Counted from the first letter of the stretch, positions 40,282 to 51,796 are shown. The stretch is DNA of 64,000 nt from Roseibium sp. MMSF_3544 (GCF_030732845.1 NZ_JASHKA010000013.1:1-64000), one strand, 5' to 3'. Numbers and translations: made by a program. Notes: generated by a model from the sequence alone, not told the origin.

Positions 40282-41586
40282 CTACTCGTACCTGAGAGCT
40301 TCGACGGGGTCGAGCCGCGCCGCACGCCACGCCGGATAAACCGTCGCCAACAGGGACAGCACTAATGCCATGATCAAAACGGTCATTGTTTCGCCGCTGT
40401 CGATATCCGCCGGGAGCTTCGAAAGGAAGTACAGCTCCTTTGAAAAGACGTCTGTACTCGTCAGCCACGAGACAAATTGGCGGATGCTCTCAATATTGAG
40501 GCAGATAATCAGGCCAAGTATGAACCCGGCAATGGTTCCGACGCAGCCGATGCTCGCGCCCGTGATCAGAAAGACCCGCATGATCGCACCGCGGGTTGCC
40601 CCCATGGTGCGCAGAATGGCAATGTCCCTGCCCTTGTCCTTCACCAGCATGATCATGCCGGAAATGATGTTGAGCGCCGCCACCAGGACGATCAGCGTGA
40701 GGATGATGAACATGACATTTCGTTCAACCTCGAGAGCTGAAAAGAAGGTCACATTTCGCTGTCGCCAGTCCGTCACGAAAGCTGGGCGTTCAGCCGCGTC
40801 CTCGATCGCGGTGAGCATCACGCCGACGTCGTCCGGATCGACCACGTAGATCTCAATTCCGGTCGCCCGGTCGCCCATGTTGAAGTAGGCCTGCGCTTCT
40901 TCCAAGGGCATGAACAGGAAGGTTGCGTCGTACTCGCTCATGCCGATTTCAAAGATTGCCGACACCGGATAGGCCTTAAGACGCGGCGTCACGCCCATCG
41001 GTGTTACTGAACCGCGCGGAGATATGATGGTGATGTTGTCGCCTACGGTCAGCCCAAGTTGCTGCGCCATGCGCGAGCCGATCGCGACACCTTCGCCCGC
41101 ATCGAACCCGTCAAGTGATCCCGCTCTGATGTTTTCGGCAACAAGAGGAACCCGGCGCAAATCGCTTTCGTAAAGTCCTCGAACGAGCGCTCCCAGATTG
41201 CCGGCAGGTCCCGAGACAAGCGCCTGCCCTTCGGTGAACGGAAAAGCGGCCACGACATCCGGCACACCTTCAAGACGCGCCGACACCGCGTCGTAGTCAT
41301 TCAGCGGCAGGTCGATCGGCTGAACGAGCATATGTCCGTTGATCCCGAGGATCTTGCCGAGAAGCTCGGACCGAAACCCGTTCATGACCGCCATGACGAT
41401 GATAAGCGTTGCGACACCCAGCATGATCCCGGCAAAGGAAAACCCGGCAATGACCGAAATGAAGGTCTCGCGGCGTCTCGACCGCAGATACCGTCCGGCG
41501 ATCATCCATTCGAAGGCGGAAAAGGGGCGTGTGGGTGCCGCGCTTTTCTGGCTGTCTCCGACATCCAACGTGTCTGTTGCCGTCAT
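40282..41586 (-). CDS. lolC: Lipoprotein-releasing ABC transporter permease (LolC/LolE type)
   Basis: 434 aa. One N-terminal membrane helix (about 40-65), a large periplasmic MacB-type domain (about 70-290) and three C-terminal helices (about 295-420) are visible. A single permease gene accompanies lolD here, so the complex is probably a homodimer rather than the LolCE heterodimer of E. coli. The N-terminus [22 protein letters not shown] is typical. It lies 79 bases after proS. Confidence 0.93.
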   Translation of the reverse strand: MTATDTLDVGDSQKSAAPTRPFSAFEWMIAGRYLRSRRRETFISVIAGFSFAGIMLGVATLIIVMAVMNGFRSELLGKILGINGHMLVQPIDLPLNDYDAVSARLEGVPDVVAAFPFTEGQALVSGPAGNLGALVRGLYESDLRRVPLVAENIRAGSLDGFDAGEGVAIGSRMAQQLGLTVGDNITIISPRGSVTPMGVTPRLKAYPVSAIFEIGMSEYDATFLFMPLEEAQAYFNMGDRATGIEIYVVDPDDVGVMLTAIEDAAERPAFVTDWRQRNVTFFSALEVERNVMFIILTLIVLVAALNIISGMIMLVKDKGRDIAILRTMGATRGAIMRVFLITGASIGCVGTIAGFILGLIICLNIESIRQFVSWLTSTDVFSKELYFLSKLPADIDSGETMTVLIMALVLSLLATVYPAWRAARLDPVEALRYE

Positions 41587-41665
41587 CGTAAATCCACTTC
41601 AGCAATGCCCAAGCGACCGCATGATCCAGCGGCCGAATCCCCGTTTAGAGCATCACCGGACCGGA

Positions 41666-42994
41666 TCAGTCCGTCAATGCTGCCGTCAGTTTGTTCAAGG
41701 TCGCATCCGGGGTGAGCATTTCCTTTTCCCCAGTTGAGCGGTTCTTGACCTCAAGCTGACCGTCTTTCAGTCCCCTTGGACCCGCAACGACCTGGTAAGG
41801 CAGGCCAATCAGATCCATCGTGGCGAATTTCGCGCCGGCGCGTGTGTCCGTATCATCGTAGAGAACCTCGATGCCGGCTGCTTCCAGTTTGGCATAAAGA
41901 TCCTCTGAGGTGCTGTCTGTCAGCGCGTCACCCGGCTTCAGATTGACCAGCCCCACGTGGAACGGCGCAACCGACTTTGGCCAGATGATTCCATTTTCGT
42001 CATGATTTGCTTCGATCAAGGCGCCAAGAAGGCGAGAGACACCGACGCCGTAAGAGCCCATGTGCACCGGAACTTCCTTGCCTTCGCTCGTCGCAACCTT
42101 TGCACCCATTGCGTCGGAGTATTTGGTCCCGAAATAGAAGATATGACCGACCTCGATGCCACGCGCCGAGACGCGGTCCGCTTCAGGCAAGGCTTCGAAC
42201 GCGCTTGCGTCATGCATCTCGTCCGTTGCCGCATAAGGCGTTGTCCATTGCGTGACGAGCGGAGTGAGATCCGAGAAGAAATCCGTATCTTCGGCCGGAA
42301 TTGACATTTCGAGCAGAGACTTGTCGCAAAAGACCTCGCTCTCTCCCGTATCGGCCAGAATGATGAACTCGTGGCTCATGTCTCCGCCGATGGGGCCGGT
42401 ATCCGCCTTCATCGGAATCGCCTTGAGTCCCATGCGATCGAAGGTTCTCAGGTAAGCAACAAACATCCGGTTATAGGCATGACGGGCTGCTTCCTTGTCG
42501 ATGTCGAAGGAATAGGCGTCCTTCATCAGGAACTCACGCCCGCGCATCACGCCGAAGCGCGGACGGACTTCGTCCCGGAATTTCCACTGGATGTGATAAA
42601 GGTTCAGCGGCAGATCCTTGTAGGAGCGGACATAGCCCCGGAAGATGTCGGTGATCATCTCCTCGTTGGTCGGACCGTAAAGCATGTCTCGCTCATGCCT
42701 GTCGGTGATGCGCAGCATTTCCTTGCCATAGGCATCATAGCGCCCGCTTTCACGCCACAGATCTGCGGATTGAATTGTTGGCATCAGCAGTTGCACGGCC
42801 CCTGCACGCGCTTGCTCTTCTTCCACGATTCGCTCGATCTTGCGCAGCACCTTGTGACCCAGCGGCAGCCAGGAGTAGATACCGGCCGATTGCTGGCGAA
42901 CCATGCCGGCGCGCAGCATCAACCGGTGAGAAACAATTTCAGCCTCCTTGGGGGTCTCTTTCAAGATGGGCAGGAAGTATCGGGAAAGACGCAT
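41666..42994 (-). CDS. proS: Proline--tRNA ligase (short, alphaproteobacterial form)
   Basis: 442 aa from the ATG at 42994 (TTGAGAGAAC upstream). It is a class II synthetase with [47 protein letters not shown] and the C-terminal anticodon-binding domain. The editing insertion of about 180 residues found in E. coli ProRS is missing, as usual in alphaproteobacteria, so Ala-tRNA-Pro must be cleared by a separate factor. The ORF extends 23 codons upstream without support. Confidence 0.96.
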   Translation of the reverse strand: MRLSRYFLPILKETPKEAEIVSHRLMLRAGMVRQQSAGIYSWLPLGHKVLRKIERIVEEEQARAGAVQLLMPTIQSADLWRESGRYDAYGKEMLRITDRHERDMLYGPTNEEMITDIFRGYVRSYKDLPLNLYHIQWKFRDEVRPRFGVMRGREFLMKDAYSFDIDKEAARHAYNRMFVAYLRTFDRMGLKAIPMKADTGPIGGDMSHEFIILADTGESEVFCDKSLLEMSIPAEDTDFFSDLTPLVTQWTTPYAATDEMHDASAFEALPEADRVSARGIEVGHIFYFGTKYSDAMGAKVATSEGKEVPVHMGSYGVGVSRLLGALIEANHDENGIIWPKSVAPFHVGLVNLKPGDALTDSTSEDLYAKLEAAGIEVLYDDTDTRAGAKFATMDLIGLPYQVVAGPRGLKDGQLEVKNRSTGEKEMLTPDATLNKLTAALTD

Positions 42995-43280
42995 AAAAGT
43001 TCTCTCAATTTGGGCAGAGCCTGATTTGTGCGCAGTCAAACCGCATGCTGCGCTTAAAAACAAGTCCTTTGAGGTCGGCGTGTCTGGTTTTGCCGAATTA
43101 GCCGCGCAAACGGTCGAAACTCAGGCACTTACGGCACCTTTTCCACCTCATTTGTCACCCCCGAAGTATCGCATCCTGCGACCAATTTGTTTGCAGAATT
43201 ATTAGGCAAGCATAAAAAATAGGCTCACTACGACAAACAGGTGACAAGCCTAGATCAATCCGCTAGGTTCCCTTCCCATA

Positions 43281-43472
43281 ACAAAAAGATGCCTCGGCAG
43301 AAATGCCTAGATGCTCAAGGACATCGCGGTCTGAGTCTTGGGAGGAAGACCCTCTGGCGCATCTTTCGATTCGCAGCCGCCCGACCAGGTTGTTTCACAG
43401 CCGGTAAGGGGTGAGGGTAAATTTAGACGCGGAACTTAAAGAAGGCAGAGCCCAGCTCTGCCTTTTTCTTTT
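43281..43472. ncRNA. Candidate small RNA of unknown class
   Basis: AAAGATGC (43285-43292) can pair with GCATCTTT (43359-43366), closing a domain that contains the hairpin GTCTT-GGGAGG-AAGAC (43335-43350). On the plus strand the segment is followed by a strong terminator at 43442-43472, giving an RNA of about 190 bases. CCCTTCCC (43270-43277) could also pair with GGTGAGGG near 43415. On the minus strand the same segment would be about 82 nt, with a CCTCCC loop (anti-Shine-Dalgarno) and a closing stem followed by TTTTTGTT. I cannot decide between the two orientations, or whether it is expressed at all. It does not match tmRNA, RNase P or SRP RNA motifs that I know. Confidence 0.3.
43442..43472 (+). 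terminator. Strong bidirectional-type terminator
   Basis: A 9-bp stem (AAGGCAGAG / CTCTGCCTT) with a 5-base loop is followed on the plus strand by TTTTTCTTTT. On the minus strand, 37 bases after the DUF1467 stop, it has a poorer tail (TTCTTTAAG). It may end the nuo-to-DUF1467 transcript and also a plus-strand RNA. Confidence 0.8.
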
Positions 43473-43501
43473 GCCGGCAAACATCTTTCAGTGGTCGATT
43501 C

Positions 43502-43804
43502 TCAACCGAAGCGACTGTCCAGCACCTGACCCGAACTGCTGACGGGTGGCTGCAGGAACGGAATATCATCAAGTCCGAAGCCAGATTGCCTCAGTGCGAG
43601 ATAGCTTCCGAACACAATGGTTGTCACAACCGTCGTCAAAATGACCACTTTCAGAAATCTCGGTTTTTGCGGGGCGCTTGGTTCGGAGCCAGGCACAACG
43701 TCACCGGCTTCTTCCTGCGTGCGATCAAGGCCAAAGGGCAAGATCGCAAACAGGATGATCCACCAGAGCATGAAAAAGATGGCAAGACCGAACGCCACTG
43801 ACAT
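43502..43804 (-). CDS. DUF1467 family membrane protein
   Basis: 100 aa. Two membrane helices (VAFGLAIFFMLWWIILFAIL at about 3-22 and VVILTTVVTTIVFGSYLAL at about 53-71) with a polar link. The N-terminal FMLWWIILFAILPFGL pattern is typical of DUF1467, a family of unknown function that is common in alphaproteobacteria and often lies between mce and proS. The ATG at 43804 follows the mce stop by three bases, so it is co-translated with mce. Confidence 0.85.
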   Translation of the reverse strand: MSVAFGLAIFFMLWWIILFAILPFGLDRTQEEAGDVVPGSEPSAPQKPRFLKVVILTTVVTTIVFGSYLALRQSGFGLDDIPFLQPPVSSSGQVLDSRFG

Positions 43805-43807
43805 CAA

Positions 43808-44212
43808 TCAGGCCTCTTCCAGTTCGGTAAGCGTGCCCAGGAAGTCCTTGGGGTGCAGAAACAGGACCGGTTTTCCGTGGGCACCGATCTTGGGTTCTCC
43901 GTCACCCAGGACGCGGGCACCATCGGCAACAAGCTTGTCCCGCGCAACAAGAATGTCATCAACTTCATAACAGACATGATGTATGCCGCCCGACGGGTTC
44001 TTTTCCAAGAACTTGGCAATCGGGGAATTGTCTCCCAGCGGCTCAAGCAATTCGATTTTCGTGTTGGGCAGATTGATGAATACGGTGCTTACGCCGTGGT
44101 CGGGTTGCTCTTCCTTGGCGGAGACTTCCGCACCGAGCGTATCCCGGTAAACAGCCGTTGCCGCCTCAATGTCCGAGACTGCAATAGCGACATGATTAAG
44201 CCTTCCAATCAT
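43808..44212 (-). CDS. mce: Methylmalonyl-CoA epimerase
   Basis: 134 aa, glyoxalase/VOC fold. RLNHVAIAVSDIEAATAVY, KIELLEPLGDNSPIAKFL and GGIHHVCYEVDDI supply the metal ligands. It interconverts (S)- and (R)-methylmalonyl-CoA in propionyl-CoA catabolism. The start at 44212 (GGAGGTAGGG upstream) gives the normal length; the ORF extends 30 codons further without support. It lies 44 bases from rnj. Confidence 0.94.
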   Translation of the reverse strand: MIGRLNHVAIAVSDIEAATAVYRDTLGAEVSAKEEQPDHGVSTVFINLPNTKIELLEPLGDNSPIAKFLEKNPSGGIHHVCYEVDDILVARDKLVADGARVLGDGEPKIGAHGKPVLFLHPKDFLGTLTELEEA

Positions 44213-44256
44213 TTCCCTACCTCCGCGTGGGCAACCGCTGCCGGTCACCGGATGGA

Positions 44257-45939
44257 CTATAGTTGGGTCACCATCACCTTGCAGAGCGTCTTTTTGCCCC
44301 ACACATCAAGGATTTCCGAGCGCGCCGCCTTGCGGGCTGCTTCACCGACCAGATCCTTGTCCTTGCGCCGAGATTTAGGAATGCTCGTCACGGCGCCAAT
44401 CACCGCTTTCACAACGATATCTTCCATAGGTTCACCGTCATCGTCGGTGTCCGGCAATCCGAGCAGCGTGACATCCGGATCGGTCAATAGCTCCCCTGCC
44501 CGGTTCACCACAAGCGCAACGACGGCAGCCCCGGCGTAGGACAACTTCCGTCTTTCCTTCACACCGGTGACTTCCGGATCATCAAGGATGGCGCCGTCCT
44601 TGACCAGAATACCCGACGGTGCTTCGTCGATGATCCGAGCCCTGCCGGCGGTCAGGCAAATGATGTCCCCGTTCTTGCCGCGCACCACTTCCGGAACGCC
44701 CTGCTCCTTCGCAAACGCAGCATGAGCGGCAAGATGCAACGGTTCGCCATGGACGGGAAGCACGACTTTCGGCTTGATCACTTTGTATAGCTGTTCCAGC
44801 TCACCACGGCGCGGATGGCCGGATACGTGAACCAGCGCGTCCTTGTCCGTCACGATGTCAACATCGCTGTCGGCAAGATTGTTCAACACCTCTGCAACGG
44901 CTTTCTCGTTTCCCGGGATCGTGCGGGACGAGAAGATCACCATATCCCCCTTGGACAGCGCTATGTTGCGGTGATCTCCGGCTGCAATGCGTGCCAACGC
45001 CGCCCGACTCTCGCCTTGAGAGCCTGTGCACAAGAGCACGGCCTTTTCGCGAGGCAGGTACCCGAAGGCTTCTTCGTCATGAAATGTCGGCAGCCCATCC
45101 AGATATCCGAGCTCACCGGCAACGCTGATGACGCGATGCATCGAACGACCGACAATCACGACATCCCGGCCGCAGGAAGCAGCAGCTTCTGCAACGGCAC
45201 GGATGCGGGCGACATTCGACGCAAAGGTTGTCACCGCGACCCGGCGCTTTGCCCCGCCGATTACTTTTTTGAGTTCGTCAGCAACATCAGCTTCACTTGG
45301 GCTGACGCCGTCCCTCACCGCGTTGGTACTGTCACAGACGAGTGCCATCACGCCTTCGCGGCCAAGTTCCGCCAACCGGTCCATATCAATCGGCAAACCG
45401 ACGCCCGGCGTCGGGTCTATCTTCCAGTCACCTGTATGCAGAACCAGGCCCGCGGGTGTCCGGATCGCCAGGGCGCACGGCTCCGGGATGGAATGGGCCA
45501 TGGCAACGAATTCGACATCGAACGGTCCGATCTTGTGCCGCTCGCCCTGCTTCACGATTGTCAGCGGAACCTCTTCTGCACCGGGCTCGCTTTCCGCCTT
45601 TGCAGCCAGCAGCCCTGCCGTGAATGCAGTCGCATAGACGGGAACTTTCAGGTAGGGCCAAAGGTGAAGGATGCCGCCATAGTGATCTTCGTGAGCGTGG
45701 GTGATGACCATGCCCGCAATATTGTCGACTTCGTCTTCAAGGAACTTGATATCAGGAACGACAACGTCGATGCCGGGCAGCTCAGGCCCGGCAAAACTGA
45801 CGCCACAATCGACGATCAGCCAAGTGCGGTCGTCTTCGGGCCCGTATCCGTAAAGCCCGAGATTCATACCGATTTCCCCAACGCCCCCCAAGGGCAAGAA
45901 CACGATATCGTTTTTGTTTTCGTTGTTGGCCGAAGCCAT
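44257..45939 (-). CDS. rnj: Ribonuclease J
   Basis: 560 aa, metallo-beta-lactamase/beta-CASP family. HAHEDHYGG (residues 80-88) is the zinc motif; LVCDSTNAVRDG, VHVSGHPRRGELEQL and PVHGEPLHL follow, with a C-terminal domain. It has 5'-3' exonuclease and endonuclease activity on RNA, used in rRNA and mRNA processing in Rhizobiales alongside RNase E. It lies 41 bases from birA. A type III pantothenate kinase gene (coaX), found between birA and rnj in some other alphaproteobacteria, is absent here. Confidence 0.94.
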   Translation of the reverse strand: MASANNENKNDIVFLPLGGVGEIGMNLGLYGYGPEDDRTWLIVDCGVSFAGPELPGIDVVVPDIKFLEDEVDNIAGMVITHAHEDHYGGILHLWPYLKVPVYATAFTAGLLAAKAESEPGAEEVPLTIVKQGERHKIGPFDVEFVAMAHSIPEPCALAIRTPAGLVLHTGDWKIDPTPGVGLPIDMDRLAELGREGVMALVCDSTNAVRDGVSPSEADVADELKKVIGGAKRRVAVTTFASNVARIRAVAEAAASCGRDVVIVGRSMHRVISVAGELGYLDGLPTFHDEEAFGYLPREKAVLLCTGSQGESRAALARIAAGDHRNIALSKGDMVIFSSRTIPGNEKAVAEVLNNLADSDVDIVTDKDALVHVSGHPRRGELEQLYKVIKPKVVLPVHGEPLHLAAHAAFAKEQGVPEVVRGKNGDIICLTAGRARIIDEAPSGILVKDGAILDDPEVTGVKERRKLSYAGAAVVALVVNRAGELLTDPDVTLLGLPDTDDDGEPMEDIVVKAVIGAVTSIPKSRRKDKDLVGEAARKAARSEILDVWGKKTLCKVMVTQL

Positions 45940-45980
45940 GAATTACTCCTTAGAACCTCTTTGCAGGCCGGTTTCCTTCG

Positions 45981-46754
45981 CTAGCCTTCGCCAAAGAAAA
46001 CGTCGCCTGCATAGATGGTACGCACACGGCCATCGTCCTGTTTGAGAACAAGGTGACCCTGTGTGTCCAGATCGGCAAAAATGCCGCTAATGTCTTCCTG
46101 GGCCGTCTTCACGGTGATTTCCTTGCCCAGATGCGCTGCCCGTTTCAGCCAGCTGCTCCGAATTGCGCCAAAACCGCCAGGTTTCGTCCAATTGCCGAGC
46201 TGCGCGGCAAATGCCGACGCCAGCGTCTCGAACAAACGATCGGCCGTCACCTGGTACCCGAGACTGCGCAGATCGGTCGCCTGGTACAGGGAAAGTGGCG
46301 GGTGGGAAATGCAATTGACCCCAAAGCCGATGACGACCGCTTGCCGTCCATCGGCCAGAATTTCAGCTTCAAGCAAAATGCCGGAAAGCTTTGCCCCGTT
46401 GACCAGAAGGTCATTGGGCCATTTCAGCTCCACCAGATGGAGCGTCCCGGCGGCTTTGTCAACAGCGTCGGCAAGGGCGACCGCCGCAACCAGCGGAAGT
46501 TCGCCGATCCTGGCGGCAGGTTGCGGATCAATCAGCAACAAGCTTGCGAACAGGTTTCCAGTTGGCGAAGACCAATCCCGGCCCCGCCGGCCCCGCCCCT
46601 GCGTTTGCTCACCCGCGCGGATCCAGAGCTTGCCCGAATGCCCCTCACGAGCCCGCTCGAAACACAAGGCGTTGGTCGAGCCAACACTTTCATGGTGTTC
46701 AAAAAGAAAATCCGGCACGCCAGGCACCGGACTTTCCTGAGTATTCGGTATCAT
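45981..46754 (-). CDS. birA: Biotin--[acetyl-CoA-carboxylase] ligase
   Basis: 257 aa from the ATG at 46754, 7 bases after the nuoN stop. It has the biotin protein ligase motifs GRGRRGRDWSSPTGNLFASLLL and ELKWPNDLLVNGAKLSGILLE, and a small C-terminal SH3-like domain (about 205-255). It lacks the DNA-binding domain of E. coli BirA, so it is a pure ligase that biotinylates acetyl- and propionyl-CoA carboxylases. The link to the nuo operon is conserved in Rhizobiales. Confidence 0.94.
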   Translation of the reverse strand: MIPNTQESPVPGVPDFLFEHHESVGSTNALCFERAREGHSGKLWIRAGEQTQGRGRRGRDWSSPTGNLFASLLLIDPQPAARIGELPLVAAVALADAVDKAAGTLHLVELKWPNDLLVNGAKLSGILLEAEILADGRQAVVIGFGVNCISHPPLSLYQATDLRSLGYQVTADRLFETLASAFAAQLGNWTKPGGFGAIRSSWLKRAAHLGKEITVKTAQEDISGIFADLDTQGHLVLKQDDGRVRTIYAGDVFFGEG

Positions 46755-46761
46755 GTGCCCG

Positions 46762-48201
46762 TCAGAAAAGTGACTGCGCCGCAGCGCTTGCCGCATTGAC
46801 GACCTGGCCAGGCGCCAGCCAGAAAAGAACCACGAACACGCTCGACAGTCCGAGAACGACCCGGAGCTCCATCGGCATGGCCTCAAAGCCTTCCACCGGC
46901 TCGTCGAAGAACATCACCTTCACGATCCGGAGGTAGTAATAGGCACCCACAACGGACATAACCACGCCGATGATCGCAAGTGGATAGAGCCCGGCCTCAA
47001 CTGCAGCCACGAAGACATACCACTTGCCGAAGAAGCCCACCAACGGCGGGATACCTGCAAGCGAGAACATGAGCAGCCCCAGAAGAATGGCCATCGGCAG
47101 GTTGGTTTGTGAAAGACCTGACAGATCGTCGATCTCTTCAACCATGCCATCCTTGCGGCGCATGGACAAAATGCAGGCAAAAACACCAAGCGTCATGCCG
47201 AGATAGGCGATCATGTAGAAGATCACCCCTTCGACACCGGTCTGGGTGCCGGCCGCCAGGCCAACCAGCGCATATCCCATGTGTCCAATCGAGGAATAGG
47301 CCATCAGCCGCTTTAGGTTACGCTGACCGATAGCCGCAAACGCGCCAAGCGCCATCGAGGCTATGGAGACGAACACCACAATCTGCTGCCAGTCGCTTGT
47401 GACCGGCTGGAACGCCTCAATCACGATCCGCACCATCATGCCCATTGCCGCCACTTTCGGTGCAGCGGCCAGAAACGCGGTCACGGGTGTCGGCGCCCCC
47501 TCATAGACATCGGGCGTCCACATGTGGAACGGCACGGCCGAAATCTTGAAGGCAAGACCTGCGAGAATGAACGTCAGGCCGATAACCAGTCCGATCGAAG
47601 CACCATCATGCGTCAGGGCTTCTGCAATGCCGGCAAAGGAAATCTGGCCGGTGAAACCGTAGACCAGTGACATGCCGTAGAGCAGCATGCCCGACGACAG
47701 CGCGCCCAGCACGAAATACTTGAGGCCCGCTTCCGTGGATCTGACACTGTCCCTGTTGATCGCCGCCACCACATAGAGCGACAGGCTCTGAAGCTCCAGA
47801 CCCATATAAAGCGCGATCATGTCATTCGCCGACAGCATCAGCATCATGCCGAGCGTCGCCAGGACGATCAGGATTGGATATTCGAAATGGTCGAAGGACT
47901 GGCTCTTGGCATAGGCCCACGACATGGCAATGGCAAAGAACGATCCTGCCAGCACCAGGAGTTTGAGCAGATAGGCGAAGTCATCGAGCACGAATGAACC
48001 GCCGAACGTCTCGCCGAAACTCGGGACCAGCATCAGGATCAGGAACGTCGCACCGAGCAGTCCCATCGCGCCGCCAAAGACCGCGTAGCTCACGCCCTTT
48101 CCGCCGAAGGCTCCGATCATCAAAAGCACCATCGCGCCGACGGCAAGGATGATCTCCGGAAGAACCGGCATGAGATCTGGCAATTGAGTCACATCTGACA
48201 T
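46762..48201 (-). CDS. nuoN: NADH-quinone oxidoreductase subunit N
   Basis: 479 aa, about 14 membrane helices of the Mrp-antiporter-like fold. It is a proton-pumping subunit of complex I in the inner membrane. Conserved regions include [43 protein letters not shown] (channel Lys) and [18 protein letters not shown]. It is the last nuo gene, 23 bases after nuoM. Confidence 0.97.
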   Translation of the reverse strand: MSDVTQLPDLMPVLPEIILAVGAMVLLMIGAFGGKGVSYAVFGGAMGLLGATFLILMLVPSFGETFGGSFVLDDFAYLLKLLVLAGSFFAIAMSWAYAKSQSFDHFEYPILIVLATLGMMLMLSANDMIALYMGLELQSLSLYVVAAINRDSVRSTEAGLKYFVLGALSSGMLLYGMSLVYGFTGQISFAGIAEALTHDGASIGLVIGLTFILAGLAFKISAVPFHMWTPDVYEGAPTPVTAFLAAAPKVAAMGMMVRIVIEAFQPVTSDWQQIVVFVSIASMALGAFAAIGQRNLKRLMAYSSIGHMGYALVGLAAGTQTGVEGVIFYMIAYLGMTLGVFACILSMRRKDGMVEEIDDLSGLSQTNLPMAILLGLLMFSLAGIPPLVGFFGKWYVFVAAVEAGLYPLAIIGVVMSVVGAYYYLRIVKVMFFDEPVEGFEAMPMELRVVLGLSSVFVVLFWLAPGQVVNAASAAAQSLF

Positions 48202-48224
48202 GGCTCTGTCTCGTCCTTGAAGCC

Positions 48225-49781
48225 TTAGTGCGCCGCTGCTGCTGCTGCCGCATGCTGGGTTACCCCGGCGGCCTCAAGCGCTGCAGTGTAATGGTTGATG
48301 AGATTGTCGACGGATCCCTGCGTCACATCCAGGATCGCCATCGGGTAGAACCCGAAGAAGATCGTCAGCACGACCATCGGGAACAGGATCACCTTTTCGC
48401 GAAGGTTCAGATCCAGCATCGACTTCAGGCTTTCTTTTTCGAGCGCGCCGAATATGACCCGTCGATAGAGATAAAGCGCATAGGCTGCCGAAAGGATCAC
48501 GCCGGTCGTCGCAAAGACCGCGACCCAGGTATTCACCTGGAAGATCCCCATCAGCGTCAGGATCTCGCCGACAAAACCGGACGTTCCCGGCAGACCGACA
48601 TTGGCCATCGTGAAGATCAGGAACACCACGGCATATTTCGGCATCAGGTTGACAAGACCGCCATAGGCCGAAATCTCGCGCGTGTGCATCCGGTCATAGA
48701 TGACGCCGACACACAAGAAGAGCGCCCCGGACACAATCCCGTGCGACAGCATCTGGAAGATACCGCCCTGCACGCCCTGCTCGGTCATCGTGAAGATGCC
48801 CATGGTCACGTAGCCCATGTGAGCAACGGACGAATAGGCGATCAGCTTCTTGATGTCCTCCTGGGCGAGCGCCACAAGCGATGTGTAGATGATCGCCACC
48901 ACCGACAGCGTATAGACCAGCGGTGCGAACATGTCGGATGCGATCGGGAACATCGGCAGTGAGAAACGCAGGAAACCGTAGCCGCCAAGCTTCAGGAGGA
49001 TGCCTGCCAGGATCACCGACCCGGCAGTCGGCGCTTCGACGTGGGCGTCAGGCAACCAGGTATGCACCGGCCACATCGGCATTTTCACCGCAAAGGAGGC
49101 AAAGAACGCTAGCCAGAGCCATGTCTGCATATGAGCCGGGAACGCGTTGGAGGACACCAGCTCCGCGATGTTTGAGGTCTCCGCAGTCCAGTACATCGCC
49201 ATGATCGCGATCAGCATCAGTACCGATCCGAGCAGCGTGTAGAGGAAGAACTTGTAGGAGGCGTATACACGGCGCTTGCCGCCCCAAACACCGATGATCA
49301 GGAACATCGGAATGAGGCCGGCCTCGAAGAACACGTAGAAGACCACCAGATCAAGCGCGCAGAACACGCCGATCATCAGCGTTTCCAGAACCAGGAACGC
49401 GATCATGTATTCTTTCACGCGGTTCTGGATGCTTTCCCAGGACGCCAGGATGCAGAACGGCATCAGGAACGTGGTCAGGATTACGAACAGGACCGAGATC
49501 CCGTCGACACCCATGCGATACTTGATGTCCTCAACACCCAGCCGCTCGGCAAGACCGCCGCCAAGCCAGGCGCGCTCTTCCACGAATTGGAAGCCCGGGT
49601 TCGAGTAGTCAAAATTACCCCAGATGAACAGGGACAGCAGGAAGGTCACGCCGGTGGTCACCAGGGCGACCATCCGGATGTTTTTCTTGCTGCCCTCATC
49701 GTCTCCCGACACCAGCAGGATGAAGAGCACGCCGAGCAGCGGCAAGAACGTTGTGACTGACAGAATTGGCCAGGCAATCAT
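48225..49781 (-). CDS. nuoM: NADH-quinone oxidoreductase subunit M
   Basis: 518 aa, about 14 helices, antiporter-like proton channel. [20 protein letters not shown] and [18 protein letters not shown] carry the key Lys and His residues. The C-terminal tail is Ala/His-rich ([11 protein letters not shown]). Its ATG shares one base with the nuoL stop (TAATG), so the two are coupled. Confidence 0.97.
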   Translation of the reverse strand: MIAWPILSVTTFLPLLGVLFILLVSGDDEGSKKNIRMVALVTTGVTFLLSLFIWGNFDYSNPGFQFVEERAWLGGGLAERLGVEDIKYRMGVDGISVLFVILTTFLMPFCILASWESIQNRVKEYMIAFLVLETLMIGVFCALDLVVFYVFFEAGLIPMFLIIGVWGGKRRVYASYKFFLYTLLGSVLMLIAIMAMYWTAETSNIAELVSSNAFPAHMQTWLWLAFFASFAVKMPMWPVHTWLPDAHVEAPTAGSVILAGILLKLGGYGFLRFSLPMFPIASDMFAPLVYTLSVVAIIYTSLVALAQEDIKKLIAYSSVAHMGYVTMGIFTMTEQGVQGGIFQMLSHGIVSGALFLCVGVIYDRMHTREISAYGGLVNLMPKYAVVFLIFTMANVGLPGTSGFVGEILTLMGIFQVNTWVAVFATTGVILSAAYALYLYRRVIFGALEKESLKSMLDLNLREKVILFPMVVLTIFFGFYPMAILDVTQGSVDNLINHYTAALEAAGVTQHAAAAAAAH

Positions 49782-51790
49782 TAGTGTGCACCCCCGCCGG
49801 TGCTGCCACCGGTAAACATTGACCAGGTGATTAGTGCGGCCACACCGATCAGCATCGCAAATGCATAGTGATAAAGGTATCCGGTCTGCAGCCTCACGAC
49901 CCAGGACGTGACGTTCTGGACGCGGGCGGAAATACCGTCAGGCCCGAACCCGTCGATGACGGTGCCATCGCCCTTTTTCCAGAGGAAACGTCCGAGCCAC
50001 ATGGCGGGACGGACAAACAGGAAGTCGTAGATCTCGTCGAAATACCACTTGTTCAGCAGGAACTGATAGAGCCCCTGGTGCCGTTCCGCGAGCTGCTTGG
50101 GCATTTCCGGCGAGCGAATGTAGAACCAATACGCAACCAGGAAGCCAAGCACCATCATGACGAAGGGCGATACCCTAACCCAGGCCGGCACCTCGTGCAT
50201 GGCATGCAGAACGTGCAGGTCACCAAACGCCGGCAACGCACCGTTCCAGAAGGCATTGTAGGCCTCTTCGGAATAGAAGAACGAGTTGTAGAACACCATG
50301 CCGGCAAAAACGGCCCCGACCGAGAGAATGATCAAGGGGACGGTCATAACCAACGGCGATTCATGCACGTGTTTCATGACATCTACTGGAGCGCGCGGCT
50401 TGCCGTGGAAGGTCATGAAGGTCAGGCGCCAGGAGTAGAACGAGGTCAGCGCCGCCGCGATCACCGTTAGCCAGAAGCCGTAAAGAGCCATCGGGTTTGC
50501 ATGATCACCGCCAGCGCCGGCGAAGGCTGCCTCGATGATACCGTCTTTGGAGACAAAGCCGGCGAACCCGATATGCGTAAACGGAATGCCGACGCCGGTA
50601 AGAGCCAGCGTACCTATCATCATTGTCCAGTAGGTGATCGGGATGTGTTTCCTCAGGCCGCCCATCTTGCGCATGTCCTGTTCGTCGGACACGGCATGGA
50701 TCACCGAACCGGCACACAGGAACAGGAGCGCCTTGAAGAAGGCATGCGTGAACAGGTGGAAGATACCGATTGAATAGGCTCCGACCCCGAGCGCCACGAA
50801 CATGTAGCCGAGCTGGGAACAGGTCGAATAGGCAATCACACGTTTGATGTCGTTTTGAACCAGACCGACCGTCGCCGCGAAAAAGGCTGTCGTTGCGCCG
50901 AAGAACACGATTACCGCGAGCGCCGTGTGCGACAACTCCATCAGCGGTGACAGGCGCGCCACCATGAACACACCGGCCGTCACCATGGTCGCCGCATGAA
51001 TGAGCGCGGAGACCGGCGTCGGGCCCTCCATCGCATCCGGCAACCAGGTATGCAGCAGGAACTGCGCCGACTTGCCCATTGCACCCATGAAGAGCAGGAG
51101 GCAGATCACGGTCATGGTTGCCTGCGGATCGAGGTGATAGCCGAGGAAGGTCATCGCCTCTTCCTGCCCTTCGATGAAGGACGGCGCATCGTTGAAGATC
51201 GTCGTGAAGTCGATGCTTTGGAAGACGAAGAAGACGCCGAAAATACCGAGCGCAAAGCCGAAATCGCCTACACGGTTGACGACGAAAGCCTTGATCGCCG
51301 CAGCGTTCGCGGAAGGTTTCTTGTACCAGAAGCCGATCAGGAGGTAGGAGGCAAGGCCAACGCCTTCCCAGCCGAAGAACATCTGAAGCAGGTTGTCTGC
51401 CGTGACGAGCGACAGCATGGCGAAGGTGAACAGCGACAGATAGGCGAAGAAACGGGCCCGGTGCGGATCGTGGTGCATGTATCCGATGGAATAGACATGC
51501 ACCAGCGCAGAGACCGTGTTCACGACCACCAGCATGACTGCCGTCAGCGTATCCACGCGGATCGACCAGGACACTTTCAGGTCACCGGCGTCGATCCAGC
51601 GGAACAGTTCGACAATCTGAAGTTCGGATCCGCCGAGCCAGAAACCGAAAAACGCGATCCACGAGAACAGTGCAGCCACAATGACGAGGCCACTGGTTAC
51701 ATATTCACAGGCTTTGTCGCCGATGGTGCGGCCGAACAGGCCTGCGATCAGGAAGCCGATGAGCGGCAGGAACAGGATTGCTGAATACAT
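49781..51790 (-). CDS. nuoL: NADH-quinone oxidoreductase subunit L
   Basis: 669 aa, the largest antiporter-like subunit, with about 16 membrane helices including the long lateral helix near the C-terminus. [49 protein letters not shown] and [19 protein letters not shown] are diagnostic. It carries the distal proton channel of complex I and lies 6 bases after nuoK. Confidence 0.97.
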   Translation of the reverse strand: MYSAILFLPLIGFLIAGLFGRTIGDKACEYVTSGLVIVAALFSWIAFFGFWLGGSELQIVELFRWIDAGDLKVSWSIRVDTLTAVMLVVVNTVSALVHVYSIGYMHHDPHRARFFAYLSLFTFAMLSLVTADNLLQMFFGWEGVGLASYLLIGFWYKKPSANAAAIKAFVVNRVGDFGFALGIFGVFFVFQSIDFTTIFNDAPSFIEGQEEAMTFLGYHLDPQATMTVICLLLFMGAMGKSAQFLLHTWLPDAMEGPTPVSALIHAATMVTAGVFMVARLSPLMELSHTALAVIVFFGATTAFFAATVGLVQNDIKRVIAYSTCSQLGYMFVALGVGAYSIGIFHLFTHAFFKALLFLCAGSVIHAVSDEQDMRKMGGLRKHIPITYWTMMIGTLALTGVGIPFTHIGFAGFVSKDGIIEAAFAGAGGDHANPMALYGFWLTVIAAALTSFYSWRLTFMTFHGKPRAPVDVMKHVHESPLVMTVPLIILSVGAVFAGMVFYNSFFYSEEAYNAFWNGALPAFGDLHVLHAMHEVPAWVRVSPFVMMVLGFLVAYWFYIRSPEMPKQLAERHQGLYQFLLNKWYFDEIYDFLFVRPAMWLGRFLWKKGDGTVIDGFGPDGISARVQNVTSWVVRLQTGYLYHYAFAMLIGVAALITWSMFTGGSTGGGAH

Positions 51791-51796
51791 CGGCCC

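Larger units (their letters stand above)
42995..43501. other. 507-bp non-coding region upstream of proS
   Basis: No convincing protein gene. It should hold the proS promoter near 43000-43150; none is clear. The right half contains a structured segment (43281-43440) and a strong hairpin (43442-43464); see the separate entries. Confidence 0.4.

Noticed and set aside
44815..45984. 389-codon open frame on the plus strand
   Set aside because: Antisense to RNase J; codon and residue pattern are those of a reverse-complement shadow.
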